A stretch of 26,026 bases of DNA from JBLHKE01 sp047619485 (GTDB lineage: Bacteria; Verrucomicrobiota; Verrucomicrobiia; Verrucomicrobiales; DEV007): the NCBI GenBank assembly GCA_047619485.1, contig JBLHKE010000018.1, positions 1 to 26,026 on the forward strand, given 5' to 3'. Position 1 is the stretch's first letter, and each line of letters begins with the position of its first letter. The notes under the pieces were generated by a model. That model saw only the letters and a list, made by a program, of their open reading frames with translations. It made no database searches and was not told the origin of the DNA. The translations under genes and the position numbers were made by a program. Shown here piece after piece: positions 1 to 8,371 of the stretch.

Positions 1-59
1 AGAGTGGCAACGGTGGGAACTTGAATCCATTGCATCGAAGTTAAGTTAGTTACCAGATC

Positions 60-3000
60 ATGAAGAAGACCCAACGATTCCTCGGGCTCGGCACCCTCTT
101 GTGTGCTGCGCTTACCATTTTTTCGCCCTTATCTTCCCAGGCGCAGCGCGATCCCTTTGCGGGCTTGGACGGCCGACGTATTGTCGCCCAACCAGGACCA
201 GCCGGTGCCGCCCGAGTAGCAGCAGCCGTCGCCACCGCCGCCCCATCGCAACCCGGTCAGCCAGCCACGCCGGGCAAACCTGGTGCGAAAGTGAAGACCA
301 CTGAGGAACTCACTGTTGAGAAATTTCCCGCGCTGACCTTCGATCGCCGCCAGTCGATCATCCTCAAGACCTGGGCGTCGCCGTGGCCGATCCCGATCCC
401 TGAGCCCGACCCAGAAGTGGAGGCTGAGCGCCTTTTCGAGGAAGCGAAAAAGCAGAAGATCAATGATGACAAGGCGACGGCAGTCGCGAAGGCGGCGACT
501 GAGGCCGACGAGGCAGCGCGCAAGGCGGCCGGTGACGATGCGGAGAAACTAAAGGCCTACGAAGCGCAGAAAAAGACGGCGGCCGATGCGAAGGAAAAGG
601 CCGAGGAGACCAAGGCGGCTGCGGCAATAAAAGCCGAGGCGGCGCAGAAACTCGCCGCGCAGATCGACGGCACGCTGCGCAATTTTCAGCGCGATGTGAC
701 GCTCGGCCAGTGGGACAAAGTGCACACCTTCTTCAACGGAGGCGAGGTCTTCAAAGACGAGTCGAATGCGAAGAAGATGTATGCGCTGTTCCTCACCAAA
801 CTCGTCCAGACGCCGAACGGCACGCCAGCCTTCCTCAACCCAGTGCTGCCCATCAAGCCCGGCGTGAATCCGTCCAAGCCGAAACCGCAGCCGCAGCCAC
901 AAGCGAACCGTGGTCGCAACGGTGGGATGTTCGCCGAGAAGAACGTGTTCCAGCCCGACGATGTGTTGGCAATCGCCGACGCCTCGCCGACCAAGCTCAC
1001 CAATCGCTCGCACTCGGGCACTCTCGGCATGCTCCTGCAGCAATCGCTCGCCAACGGCAACTTCCTCGACCAGCTGATCGCCAAGCTCAATGGCGGCACC
1101 CGCTGGCTCGGTGGGACCGAAAAGGAACCGCGCATGATGGCGGCGCGCATCCTTATCGGTGCCGGACGCCCGGTCGAGGCCGGCCAGTTCCTGCCGACGC
1201 TCGAGGAGGCGAAGGAGACCAAGGACATCGAGGCGCTCAACCTTACCGCCTACTACTTCCTCACCCGTTACGGGGTGCAGCCGAAGAAAGAATATTTGGA
1301 GAACGGTTGGGAGGCGACGCAGGCCGTACTCGCTGCCAATGTCCTCAAGGATGAACAGAAAGATGAGGCGCTCAGTCGTGCCGTCGAGCTCGCGCCGAAA
1401 CTCGAGGAACAACTCGGCCAGGCGTGGCTGGGTGAGAGCTTCACCAAGAACGAGGCACGCGGGCGCGAGGTGCTCGCCGCGATCGGTTCTGCAGCTTCCA
1501 AGGGACGCGGTAACCGCATGTCAGAGCAGCGGTTGAAGCAGCTTGAGCTGCAGAAGACCGCGGTCGATGCTCTCCTTAGCTTGAAAGATCTCGACCTCTC
1601 GAAGTGGGCGAACTCGCTCAATCTCCTCGCGCTCAACTGGCTCGGGGAAGGGGAGTATTCCTACCAGTTCGATCAGTCGAGCAGCAGCACCGGCATGCAG
1701 ATGCAGTGGGACAACTACGGCAACATGTACTACGTGCGGGACAGTTCGAATGCCAACTGGCTCCAGCAGAACCGCGGCAACGCACCACAGCCGATCACCT
1801 CAGGCCTGCTGCTCGAGGTCAAGCCGGGCGACAAGTGGCTCGCGCAGGTCGACCCGAGCCTGCAGCCGAAGTTCGCCATGAGCTACGCGCAGCTTTTCCT
1901 CAAAGTCAGCGAGGAGGAGAAGGCCTACCCGTACATCGAGATGCTCGCCAAGACCCACCCCGCCCAGTCGCTCAAGCTCGCCAACGAATTCATCCAGGTG
2001 TGGACACGCAACCACGATCCTAACAGTGATCGAAACCGCAGCTACCGCTACGGCTACATGTATGGCTACAACCAGCGCGCCGACGCTATCCCGCTGACGC
2101 GCTCGAAGCAGGCGCGCAACGTTAAGGAACTCAGCGAGTGGATTGCCAAGCTGCGCGAGCTGCCGATCGGCGACCTCAAGGAGGACGTCCTGACCAAGGC
2201 CTTCACCACCAGCCACAGCCTCGCCGAAGTCTACAAGCTCGACGATATCGAGCGCGTGTTTGGCGGCATTGAGGAACTCAAGCCGAAGACCATCGCCGCC
2301 TTCGTCGAGACCATGCGCACCAACCTCCTCACGGTGTGGCGCGACCCGAAGGTCCAGAACGCGAAGAAAACCAAGCGCGTCGACAAGGAAATCCAGGCCG
2401 AGGTGAAAAACGGCTACGTGACTGCCTTCAACGTCATCTTCAACGCTCTCGAGGCCTACCCGGATTCGTGGCGCCTACAGCTTGCCAAGGCGGCCGTCCT
2501 GACCGACGAGAACAACTTCAAAAACGACAACCTCAAGGATTCTCAGGGCTTCGCCATCCGCCGTGTAGACGCGTTCAAGGAGTTCGCCAAGGCGGCCGAC
2601 ATGTATGCGAAGAAGCTAACGGATCTCGCCGAGGACGAGGAGGCTTCGGACGTCTACGACATCTGGTTCTACGCGGCTCTCGGCGCAAGCGACATCGGTG
2701 CCATCCAGGATCACCAGCAGCCGGTGCCGGGCGAGTTGGCGAAGATCAAGACGGCGATCGAGGCACTTCCAGGGCTCGCTGCCGAGCGCCACATGGCACG
2801 CTTCGCGAACAACCTCTCCTCGCGTGTCAGCTCGGTGAAGGCGGAGTTGAAAAACCGTTACCTGACGAACGGCATGCAGATCGCCGGTCACCACAAGCAG
2901 GCACTGGAGGCGAAAAAGCTCTTGGAATACTATGACGACCTTGTCACTGAGATCGAACTCGTGACCGAGGTCGACGGCGGCGGCACAGGTAATGAGGTGG

Positions 3001-4139
3001 GGCATGAGCAGCCCTTCGGCCTGTTCGTCAACATCCAGCACACCAAGGCGATCGAGCGCGAGTCTGGCGGGTTTGCCAAGTACCTACAGAATCAGAACAA
3101 CGGTAACTACTACAACTACGGCCGCCCAAGTGAGAACTACCGTGACAAGTTCGAGGACTCCGCGCGTGGCATCCTCGAGGAACACTTCGAGGTGCAGTCG
3201 GTGACCTTCCACTCGGACAAGATCAAGTCGCGCGGGATGGACAAGGAGGGCTGGCGTGTCACGCCCTATGCCTACATCCTCATGAAAGCCAAGAGCCCCG
3301 AGGCGGACATGGTACCGGTTCTCAAACTCGACCTCGACTTCCTCGATACCTCCGGTTTCGCCGTATTGCCGATTGGCTCCAAGCCGTTAGCGGTCGACGC
3401 GAAACCAGCCAAGCCGGCGGGGCGCAACGTCAGCGACGTTAAGATCACGCAGACCCTCGATGAGCGCGAAGCGAAGGATGGTAAATTGAAGCTCGAGATC
3501 AACGTCAGCGCCCACGGCCTTGTCCCGGAGCTCGAAGACCTGGTTGACCAGAACGTCGGTGAAGACTTCGAGATCGTCTCGGTTGATGACCAGGGCTTGT
3601 CGCTGTCGAAGCTCGACGCCGAGTCCGAGGTGAACTCTGTCATCTCCGAGCGCACTTGGCTCATCGAGATGAAGGCGAGTGAGAATCTCGTCACCGCGCC
3701 GACTTCCTTCACCTTCCCGAAGCCGATCGATGATCCGAAGGAGCTGGTCTACCAGCGCTACGACGATGCTGACCTCGCCGCTGCGGAGCCGACGGTCTCG
3801 CTGATCGAAGAGTATGCGCCGGGCGAGTTCCCGTGGTTGTGGGCAGCCGTCATCGCGGCCGCCGCGTTGATTTTCTTGATTGGAGCCATCATCCTGTGGC
3901 CGAAGTCCGAGGAGGTCGCGAAGAAGAGTGGTCGCTACGAGTTGCCGGATGAGATCACTCCTTTCTACGTCATCACCCTGCTGCGCCGCATCCGTGAGGA
4001 GAACAACCTTAAGTCCGACACCCTTGGCCAGTTGGATGAGTCGATCGCGAACCTTGAGAAGCACTATTTCCTAGACGAGGCCAGCGAGGAACCCGACCTT
4101 AAGGGCATTGCCGAAGGTTGGATCCAGAGGGCGGCGTAG
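60..4139 (+). CDS. Large exported, C-terminally membrane-anchored protein of unknown function (1359 aa)
   Basis: I do not recognise a family. The start at 60 gives a clear signal peptide (MKKTQRFLGLGTLLCAALTI, then Ala-rich to about residue 29). An Ala/Pro-rich stretch follows, then an Ala/Lys/Glu-rich probable coiled coil at about residues 125-200 and a Pro/Lys/Gln linker near 270-285. A long, mainly helical region (about 330-1000) could hold degenerate TPR-like repeats. Tyr/Asn/Gly-rich islands sit near 550-575, 655-675 and 1010-1030. One transmembrane helix (about 1257-1281, Ala/Ile/Leu-rich, flanked by Trp) comes before a roughly 78-residue tail with an LLRRIREENNLKSDT segment. This predicts a large periplasmic domain with a short cytoplasmic tail. 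The gene stands alone: the oxidoreductase remnant downstream is on the other strand. No strong ribosome binding site is visible in the 59 upstream bases. The reading frame is secure; the function is unknown. Confidence 0.9.
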   Translation: MKKTQRFLGLGTLLCAALTIFSPLSSQAQRDPFAGLDGRRIVAQPGPAGAARVAAAVATAAPSQPGQPATPGKPGAKVKTTEELTVEKFPALTFDRRQSIILKTWASPWPIPIPEPDPEVEAERLFEEAKKQKINDDKATAVAKAATEADEAARKAAGDDAEKLKAYEAQKKTAADAKEKAEETKAAAAIKAEAAQKLAAQIDGTLRNFQRDVTLGQWDKVHTFFNGGEVFKDESNAKKMYALFLTKLVQTPNGTPAFLNPVLPIKPGVNPSKPKPQPQPQANRGRNGGMFAEKNVFQPDDVLAIADASPTKLTNRSHSGTLGMLLQQSLANGNFLDQLIAKLNGGTRWLGGTEKEPRMMAARILIGAGRPVEAGQFLPTLEEAKETKDIEALNLTAYYFLTRYGVQPKKEYLENGWEATQAVLAANVLKDEQKDEALSRAVELAPKLEEQLGQAWLGESFTKNEARGREVLAAIGSAASKGRGNRMSEQRLKQLELQKTAVDALLSLKDLDLSKWANSLNLLALNWLGEGEYSYQFDQSSSSTGMQMQWDNYGNMYYVRDSSNANWLQQNRGNAPQPITSGLLLEVKPGDKWLAQVDPSLQPKFAMSYAQLFLKVSEEEKAYPYIEMLAKTHPAQSLKLANEFIQVWTRNHDPNSDRNRSYRYGYMYGYNQRADAIPLTRSKQARNVKELSEWIAKLRELPIGDLKEDVLTKAFTTSHSLAEVYKLDDIERVFGGIEELKPKTIAAFVETMRTNLLTVWRDPKVQNAKKTKRVDKEIQAEVKNGYVTAFNVIFNALEAYPDSWRLQLAKAAVLTDENNFKNDNLKDSQGFAIRRVDAFKEFAKAADMYAKKLTDLAEDEEASDVYDIWFYAALGASDIGAIQDHQQPVPGELAKIKTAIEALPGLAAERHMARFANNLSSRVSSVKAELKNRYLTNGMQIAGHHKQALEAKKLLEYYDDLVTEIELVTEVDGGGTGNEVGHEQPFGLFVNIQHTKAIERESGGFAKYLQNQNNGNYYNYGRPSENYRDKFEDSARGILEEHFEVQSVTFHSDKIKSRGMDKEGWRVTPYAYILMKAKSPEADMVPVLKLDLDFLDTSGFAVLPIGSKPLAVDAKPAKPAGRNVSDVKITQTLDEREAKDGKLKLEINVSAHGLVPELEDLVDQNVGEDFEIVSVDDQGLSLSKLDAESEVNSVISERTWLIEMKASENLVTAPTSFTFPKPIDDPKELVYQRYDDADLAAAEPTVSLIEEYAPGEFPWLWAAVIAAAALIFLIGAIILWPKSEEVAKKSGRYELPDEITPFYVITLLRRIREENNLKSDTLGQLDESIANLEKHYFLDEASEEPDLKGIAEGWIQRAA

Positions 4140-4143
4140 GCGT

Positions 4144-4188
4144 GCGTAGCCTTCGGTGCAGGCTAGAAGGTGGGTGGGAAGGCTACGC
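4144..4188. repeat. 10-bp perfect inverted repeat just after the first gene
   Basis: GCGTAGCCTT (4144-4153) and AAGGCTACGC (4179-4188) are perfect reverse complements separated by 25 bases, beginning four bases after the stop of the 1359-residue gene. There is no T-run after the second arm, so it is not a classical intrinsic terminator. It may act as a 3' stabilising hairpin, or be part of the composite repeat with the element that follows directly. Confidence 0.5.
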
Positions 4189-4189
4189 G

Positions 4190-4279
4190 GGTAGCTGATT
4201 TCGCCAGAAATTGGGCGCACGTCCCAAGACCATCGCGCCGCCGAAAACGTTCGTCCAAACTCTGGTGAGATCAGCTACC
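4190..4279. repeat. 90-bp MITE-like hairpin element with about 34-bp imperfect terminal inverted repeats
   Basis: The left end (4190-4223) and the reverse complement of the right end (4246-4279) both begin GGTAGCTGAT. By hand alignment they match at 27 of 34 positions, leaving a centre of about 22 bases. Three of the seven differences would still form G-U pairs in RNA. The outermost 10 bp are perfect. No transposase is encoded. It lies in the gap between the first gene and the decayed oxidoreductase, as expected for a miniature inverted-repeat element or a large REP-like hairpin. No obvious target-site duplication is visible. Confidence 0.55.
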
Positions 4280-4388
4280 TTCATCTCTGTTTTGTCCGAC
4301 GGCCTCTTTTGGCTATGTCCGCCTAAGCGTTTTTTGATAGCCAGTGCGCGACCGAAATCTAAGGGCGTTTGGCGTGTCGTCGAGAGCG

Positions 4389-4407
4389 CAGGCCATGCGC
4401 AGACGGG
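4389..4407 (+). repeat. Copy 1 of a 19-bp dispersed repeat
   Basis: CAGGCCATGCGCAGACGGG here matches 9967-9985 at 18 of 19 positions in the same orientation. It lies where recognisable molybdopterin-oxidoreductase coding sequence stops, so it marks the truncation point of that pseudogene. Confidence 0.6.
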
Positions 4408-5550
4408 CGCAACTCGAAGGTCACCATGCGCGTGCCCTTGTCGACGCGGGCGTGTTGGATGCGGTGCATCATGTAGAGGCCGCCCTGGTAGGCCTCCATC
4501 GGGTTGCCGCCGAAGTTGACGATGTACTGCGGGTTCTCGAAACCCTGCGTCTCCCACTCGAACTCGCGCCCGTAGAAGCTCATCAGCGGTGCGCGCCGGT
4601 TGGGGCTGCAGATGGAGCGGCGGTTAAGGCGGTGCGGGGTGCCGAAGGCGTTGGTGAAGCGTTTGGTGTAGCCCTTGGTCTTGTCGCGGCCGTAGTAGAG
4701 GTGCCCTAGAGCACGAATTCTTCGGGCACGCCGTTTTCGCGCAGCGGCCGCATCTTGTCGGCGATGGTGGTTAGCGCCTCGTCCCAGGTGACACGCTTCC
4801 ACTTGCCCTCGCCGCGTTTGCCGACGCGCTGCAGCGGGTAGAGCAGGCGCTCGGGGTAGTAGGTGAACGAGATCATGCCCTGAGCCTTCGAGCAGATGTT
4901 GCCCTTCGAGTTCGGGTCGAGCGGGTTGCCGTCGATGCGCCGCACGCGGCCGTCCTGCACCCAGCCGACCACCCCGCAGTGTGTGGTGCAGCCGAAGCAG
5001 ATAGTCGGCATGGCTTTGGCCTTGGTGTAGTCGATCTTGGTCACCGGGTCGTTCGGGTCATCGAAGTCGCCGAACTGCAGCGCGTCCGAGGGGCAGGACG
5101 CCACGCAGGCCGGGCCGAGGCCGACATCGGTGCGGTGCTGGCACATGTCGCACTTCTCGGCGACCTCCTTCTCCTTGTTTAAAAAAATGCGCCGTAAGGG
5201 CAGGCGGTGATGCACTCCTGCTCGAGGTCGCAGCGGCTCTCGTCGATCAGCACCCTGCCGTCCTCACCGCGCTTGATGGTAGTGCTTGGACAGGCTTTCA
5301 AACAAGGTGCGTCCTGCCACTGCATGCAGATGGGCGGCGCGAAGGCCAGCGTGACGCGGTCAGCTTGCGGGCGTTCGAGGTAGCGCACCCGCATGCGGAA
5401 GCCGCCGAGCGGCACCTCGTTCTCGGTCTTGCAACTGACGCTGCAGGCGTGGCAACCGATGCAGCGGCGCAGGTCGATGAGCATCCCAGCTCGTTTGCGG
5501 TCCTTCTTAAATTCCGGGCCGATCTTCTCCCATGCTAGTGTTACAGGCAT
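4398..5550 (-). pseudogene. Decayed iron-sulfur / molybdopterin oxidoreductase (PsrB/DmsB-like part followed by N-terminus of the Mo subunit)
   Basis: Reading on the minus strand from ATG 5550, the first frame shows ferredoxin-type cysteine clusters typical of a four-cluster electron-transfer subunit (CIGCHACSVSC; CMQWQDAPCLKACP; CDLEQECITACPYGA). The frame then breaks at a T7 run near 5181-5187. The next frame resumes with CDMCQHRTDVGLGPACVASC and continues without a stop into a Mo-bis-MGD subunit N-terminus (ICFGCTTHCGVVGW, then RRIDGNPLDPNSKGNIC). It stops at 4710-4712, and a third frame continues with YYGRDKTKGYTKRF and SICSPNRRAPLMSFYGREFE. Homology ends near 4400 at a 19-bp repeat, so only about 200 residues of a subunit usually over 600 long remain. 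Two frameshifts plus truncation indicate a pseudogene. The in-frame B-A join may be an old fusion or a deletion scar. Each frameshift alone could be a sequencing error; the truncation could not. Confidence 0.85.
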
Positions 5551-5804
5551 AAGTGTAGTGGTCGGTTGGGCAAGCAACAATCGCGCCCAATTGACGATCT
5601 TATTACACCAGCTTCCAGAAGTCCCTGACCCGCTGGAAGGTATTGAGATTACCGTCGTGGCAAAATTGTAGAGACAGAGAATGAGTGTGGATGAGATCGG
5701 CAGGCTGCAGTGCCGATTGGAGTGAGGTCTTTAGGCTTCTGTAGGGCACCCGTCCTACACTGTTTGGATCCTTCGCACCTTTGGTGCTGGGTCGCAGCTA
5801 GACG
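5551..5804. other. Intergenic region with two short hairpins; no supported gene
   Basis: This holds the start side of the oxidoreductase remnant and the 3' flank of the isomerase gene. Two hairpins are visible: TGTAGG/CCTACA at 5740-5759 (6-bp stem, 8-base loop) and GCACC-TTT-GGTGC at 5775-5787. The second lies 17 bases beyond the isomerase stop codon and may end or protect that transcript, though there is no T-tract. Short protein-like readings on both strands are not supported by a start or by context. Confidence 0.4.
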
Positions 5805-7388
5805 CTAGCCAGAGACATCGCCGCAGTGGGTTACTCCGATGCCGAGTTCATGTGCCATCGCCGAGCGAGCTAGCAGTGCCTCGCGGGCGGCTGCGGCATC
5901 GTTGGCGTAGACGACTTGCACGTGGTTGGAAGCGTGGCGGCCGATCATCTGATCACGGCTGACCCCGTGGAAAACCCCGTGCATGATCGGCCATTCTTTA
6001 GTGGTGGCTTCGAGGCGGCGTTGGGTTTCTTCCTCGGGCAATTCGGCGACGTGACCGAGGCCGATGTCCATTTCCAAACAGCCGTAGGAAACGTAGATGC
6101 GGCTCCAGATGATGTGGCCGGGCTTGGCGACTCCGGAACAACCGGCACCGCCCTTGGGAAAATACATTTCTGGTTGGCGGTTGCCACGGCTGCCCGCGAT
6201 GCCACCGATGTGATGGGCAGGTGGGGCTGCGCCACTGATTTCAAGCACCCAGATGTAGTCGTCTGTCGTGCCGCTGCGATCGATATCGGCCCAGCGCAGG
6301 TCGTGCAAGGTGGTTTCGACCGGCTCGCCGAGGGCTTTGTGGACACGGTTGATGAGGAGGGCGTCAAGGCCGGCACACTCGTCGACCTCGTTGAAGTGAG
6401 GGATGGGTTCGCCATCGGCGATGACGGAACCATCGGCGCGTGTCACTGGCGGTCGCTCGGAGTTGTTGAGCAAGCCCTCGGCCAGATCGGAAGCGGCGCA
6501 CATGTCTTTCAGGCCGAGTTGGTATTGGATGCCGATGGCGTCGCAGCCGAACTCGTCGGCTAGACGCGCGGCGGCGAGATACATTTTGCACTGCTCGATG
6601 ACTGACTCGCGGGTGAGGCCGTGGTCGAAGTCGAATTGGAATCCGCGTTCGGTGAGCCAAGTGAAGACGGCCTCGGCCTCGACGTCGGGGACTTCGCTCA
6701 TCGCAAACAGGAGTGCGCTCTGCGACAGTCGTTCTTTGAACACTCCGAGCGGGAATAGCAGTTCGTCGGGGATGATCGCGTTGTACATGCCCATGCAGCC
6801 CTCGTCGAATACGCCCATAATCGCGCGGGAATTGCGGAATTTTTCGGCGAGTTGCTTGCCGGTCGCCTCGGCATCACTGCTGCCTGTCTGGTAGGGATGG
6901 CAGTGCGATAAATCGCGCTCGAGGTTACAAGTTTCTAGCCAGGTGCGCAGTTTCTCACCTACTTCTCTGTCGCTGAAACTTTCGGCCGCGATGGTCGAGA
7001 ACGGGGTGTCAGCTTTGATCAGGCAGCCATTTAAGTTGAGCATGCCGACCAGCCCTGGCCATTGCCCCGACCAGTTGGCAACGGTCAAAATCGCTCCACT
7101 GTGCCCGATCAATCCTGGGAGGATGTGGTGGCTGTATTGCCAGACGCTCTCGGCGACGATGATCGGCACGCTGCGGTCGATGCCGGCGAAGGTTTCGAGG
7201 CAGCGTTTTTGGGAATCGAGGAAGCCGTGGCCTGCTTCCTCGTCGAAGGCGTGCAGCCGTTCGACCTCGACACCCAGCTCGTTCAAAGCTGCGGTGAGTT
7301 CGGCTTCCATCGCTTGCTGGGTTGGCCAGCAGAGGCGGTTGGCGGGGCCGCGGGCATCGCCGCTGGCAGCTAGGTAAACTTTTTTCAT
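5805..7388 (-). CDS. L-fucose isomerase-like protein (527 aa)
   Basis: Probably an aldose-ketose isomerase, or a related enzyme, of the L-fucose/L-arabinose isomerase-like group; cytoplasmic, as there is no signal peptide. The start at 7388 (MKKVYLAASG) is chosen because its ATG overlaps the aldolase stop as ATGA. Reading further upstream gives an Arg-rich tail that is aldolase sequence in another frame. Conserved-looking segments are IVAESVWQYSHH (78-89), ANWSGQWPGLVGMLNLNG (104-121), VFDEGCMGMYNAIIPDE (193-209), NEVDECAGLDALLINRVHKA (333-352) and GRHASNHVQ (483-491). Acidic residues near 195-196 and 336-337 and a His in the last segment are candidate metal ligands by analogy with FucI; I could not align them to a structure. 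It is the last gene of the GntR-led operon. The family is fairly likely. The sugar substrate is unknown. Confidence 0.75.
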   Translation of the reverse strand: MKKVYLAASGDARGPANRLCWPTQQAMEAELTAALNELGVEVERLHAFDEEAGHGFLDSQKRCLETFAGIDRSVPIIVAESVWQYSHHILPGLIGHSGAILTVANWSGQWPGLVGMLNLNGCLIKADTPFSTIAAESFSDREVGEKLRTWLETCNLERDLSHCHPYQTGSSDAEATGKQLAEKFRNSRAIMGVFDEGCMGMYNAIIPDELLFPLGVFKERLSQSALLFAMSEVPDVEAEAVFTWLTERGFQFDFDHGLTRESVIEQCKMYLAAARLADEFGCDAIGIQYQLGLKDMCAASDLAEGLLNNSERPPVTRADGSVIADGEPIPHFNEVDECAGLDALLINRVHKALGEPVETTLHDLRWADIDRSGTTDDYIWVLEISGAAPPAHHIGGIAGSRGNRQPEMYFPKGGAGCSGVAKPGHIIWSRIYVSYGCLEMDIGLGHVAELPEEETQRRLEATTKEWPIMHGVFHGVSRDQMIGRHASNHVQVVYANDAAAAREALLARSAMAHELGIGVTHCGDVSG

Positions 7389-8296
7389 GACGTGATTTTG
7401 AGTTGTTGCAGACGTTGTTCGACGAGCTGGCGCTCGGCGGCGTTGAAGTGGTGGAAGGGGGCGGCCATGAAATCGTCGCAGATGCCGAGCACGGAGAGCG
7501 AGCACTTGAGACCTTTGATGATGGCGGAGCCATAGTGCCCGATGCTGTAGATCGCGCTGCTGAAGGCCATGACCTGAGCGCTCAACTCACGGACACGGGC
7601 GAGGTCGCCGCACCTGGCTGCGTTGTAGAGGCCGACATAGAGCTGCGGGTGGACGTTGGCACCGCCGTTGATGCCGCCGTGGCCACCTAACAAAACCACC
7701 TCGGCGAGCAGTTCTTCGGGACCGACCAGCAGCGACCAGTCGGGGCGGCACTCGGCGGCTAGATACTGCATTCTGCGGAAATAGACCAGGTCGCCGGAGC
7801 TGTCTTTCAAGCCGATGATCGCCGGCTGGTCGAGCGCCCAGGAGACGGTCTCAGCACCGAACGAGACTTTGGTCATCGATGGCATGTTGTAGAGCATCAG
7901 CGGTAGGGGCAGTTCGGGCAACAGCTGCTCGATGTATTCGCGCAGCTCGGACTGGCCGGCTGGGAAGTAGAACGGCGCGGAGGTGACGGCGGCGGCAGCG
8001 CCCTGTTCGGAAGCGAATTGCGCGAGTGAAGCTGACTCGACCAGCGAGGTGTCGGTGATGCCGACCAACACCGGCACCCGTCCGGCGACAGCCTGGCAAG
8101 TGCGTTCGACGACCTCACGGCGCAGCCGCAGGCTGAGGCTGGGTGCCTCGCCACTGGTGCCGAGCGCGAAGATGCCGTGCACGCCACCAGCGATCATGCG
8201 TTCGACTAGGCGCTCGAGCCCTGCGACGTCGAGCGTGTCGCGGCCGGTCAGTGGGGTGATCATCGGCGGGATGATGCCTTGGTAGATGGGTGTCAT
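7385..8296 (-). CDS. DapA/NanA-superfamily aldolase (dihydrodipicolinate synthase / N-acetylneuraminate lyase family, 303 aa)
   Basis: A class I pyruvate-type aldolase with a TIM barrel and the expected family length. It carries the GTSGE motif (46-50, equivalent to GTTGE), the catalytic Tyr in LYNMP (Tyr136) and the Schiff-base Lys in IGLKDSSGD (Lys164). The C-terminal half has the GGHGGINGGANVHP segment. Members cleave or form 2-keto-3-deoxy acids, N-acetylneuraminate or dihydrodipicolinate. Lying between a sugar symporter and an isomerase-like gene, a catabolic role on a keto-deoxy sugar acid is more likely than lysine synthesis, but specificity cannot be read from sequence. Its stop codon overlaps the start of the next gene (ATGA), which suggests translational coupling. 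A hairpin repeat separates it from the symporter upstream. Confidence 0.9.
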   Translation of the reverse strand: MTPIYQGIIPPMITPLTGRDTLDVAGLERLVERMIAGGVHGIFALGTSGEAPSLSLRLRREVVERTCQAVAGRVPVLVGITDTSLVESASLAQFASEQGAAAAVTSAPFYFPAGQSELREYIEQLLPELPLPLMLYNMPSMTKVSFGAETVSWALDQPAIIGLKDSSGDLVYFRRMQYLAAECRPDWSLLVGPEELLAEVVLLGGHGGINGGANVHPQLYVGLYNAARCGDLARVRELSAQVMAFSSAIYSIGHYGSAIIKGLKCSLSVLGICDDFMAAPFHHFNAAERQLVEQRLQQLKITS

Positions 8297-8324
8297 GATT
8301 TGGGCTAGGTCGGGCTCAGGGAGC

Positions 8325-8371
8325 GGGCGTTTCGCCCCCCAGGGGTGGTGATTACGGGGGCGAGACGCCCC
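8325..8371. repeat. REP-like pair of inverted GC-rich hairpins across the symporter stop codon
   Basis: GGGCGTTTCGCCCCC (8325-8339) and GGGGGCGAGACGCCC (8356-8370) are reverse complements with one G/T difference and a 16-base spacer. Each arm is also palindromic (GGGCG-TTT-CGCCC and GGGCG-AGA-CGCCC), so the unit can fold as two small hairpins or one long one. It lies between the symporter and aldolase genes and includes the symporter stop codon at 8352-8354. Confidence 0.65.

Noticed and set aside
549..4064. Several long minus-strand frames opposite the 1359-residue gene
   Set aside because: No motifs and biased composition; the plus-strand frame with signal peptide and transmembrane helix explains the region.
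4183..4557. Protein-like minus-strand reading across the 90-bp hairpin element
   Set aside because: It runs through the inverted-repeat element and overlaps another frame that holds the oxidoreductase remnant; no start or family support.
5179..5190. Programmed -1 frameshift at T7-AAAC (contains TTTAAAC, a known slippery heptamer)
   Set aside because: The heptamer is not in the required phase for the upstream frame, and the gene has a second frame break and a missing C-terminus, so decay or a homopolymer error is simpler.
5393..5671. Plus-strand frame ending in a protein-like stretch
   Set aside because: Most of it is antisense to the ferredoxin-type remnant and there is no start near the plausible part.
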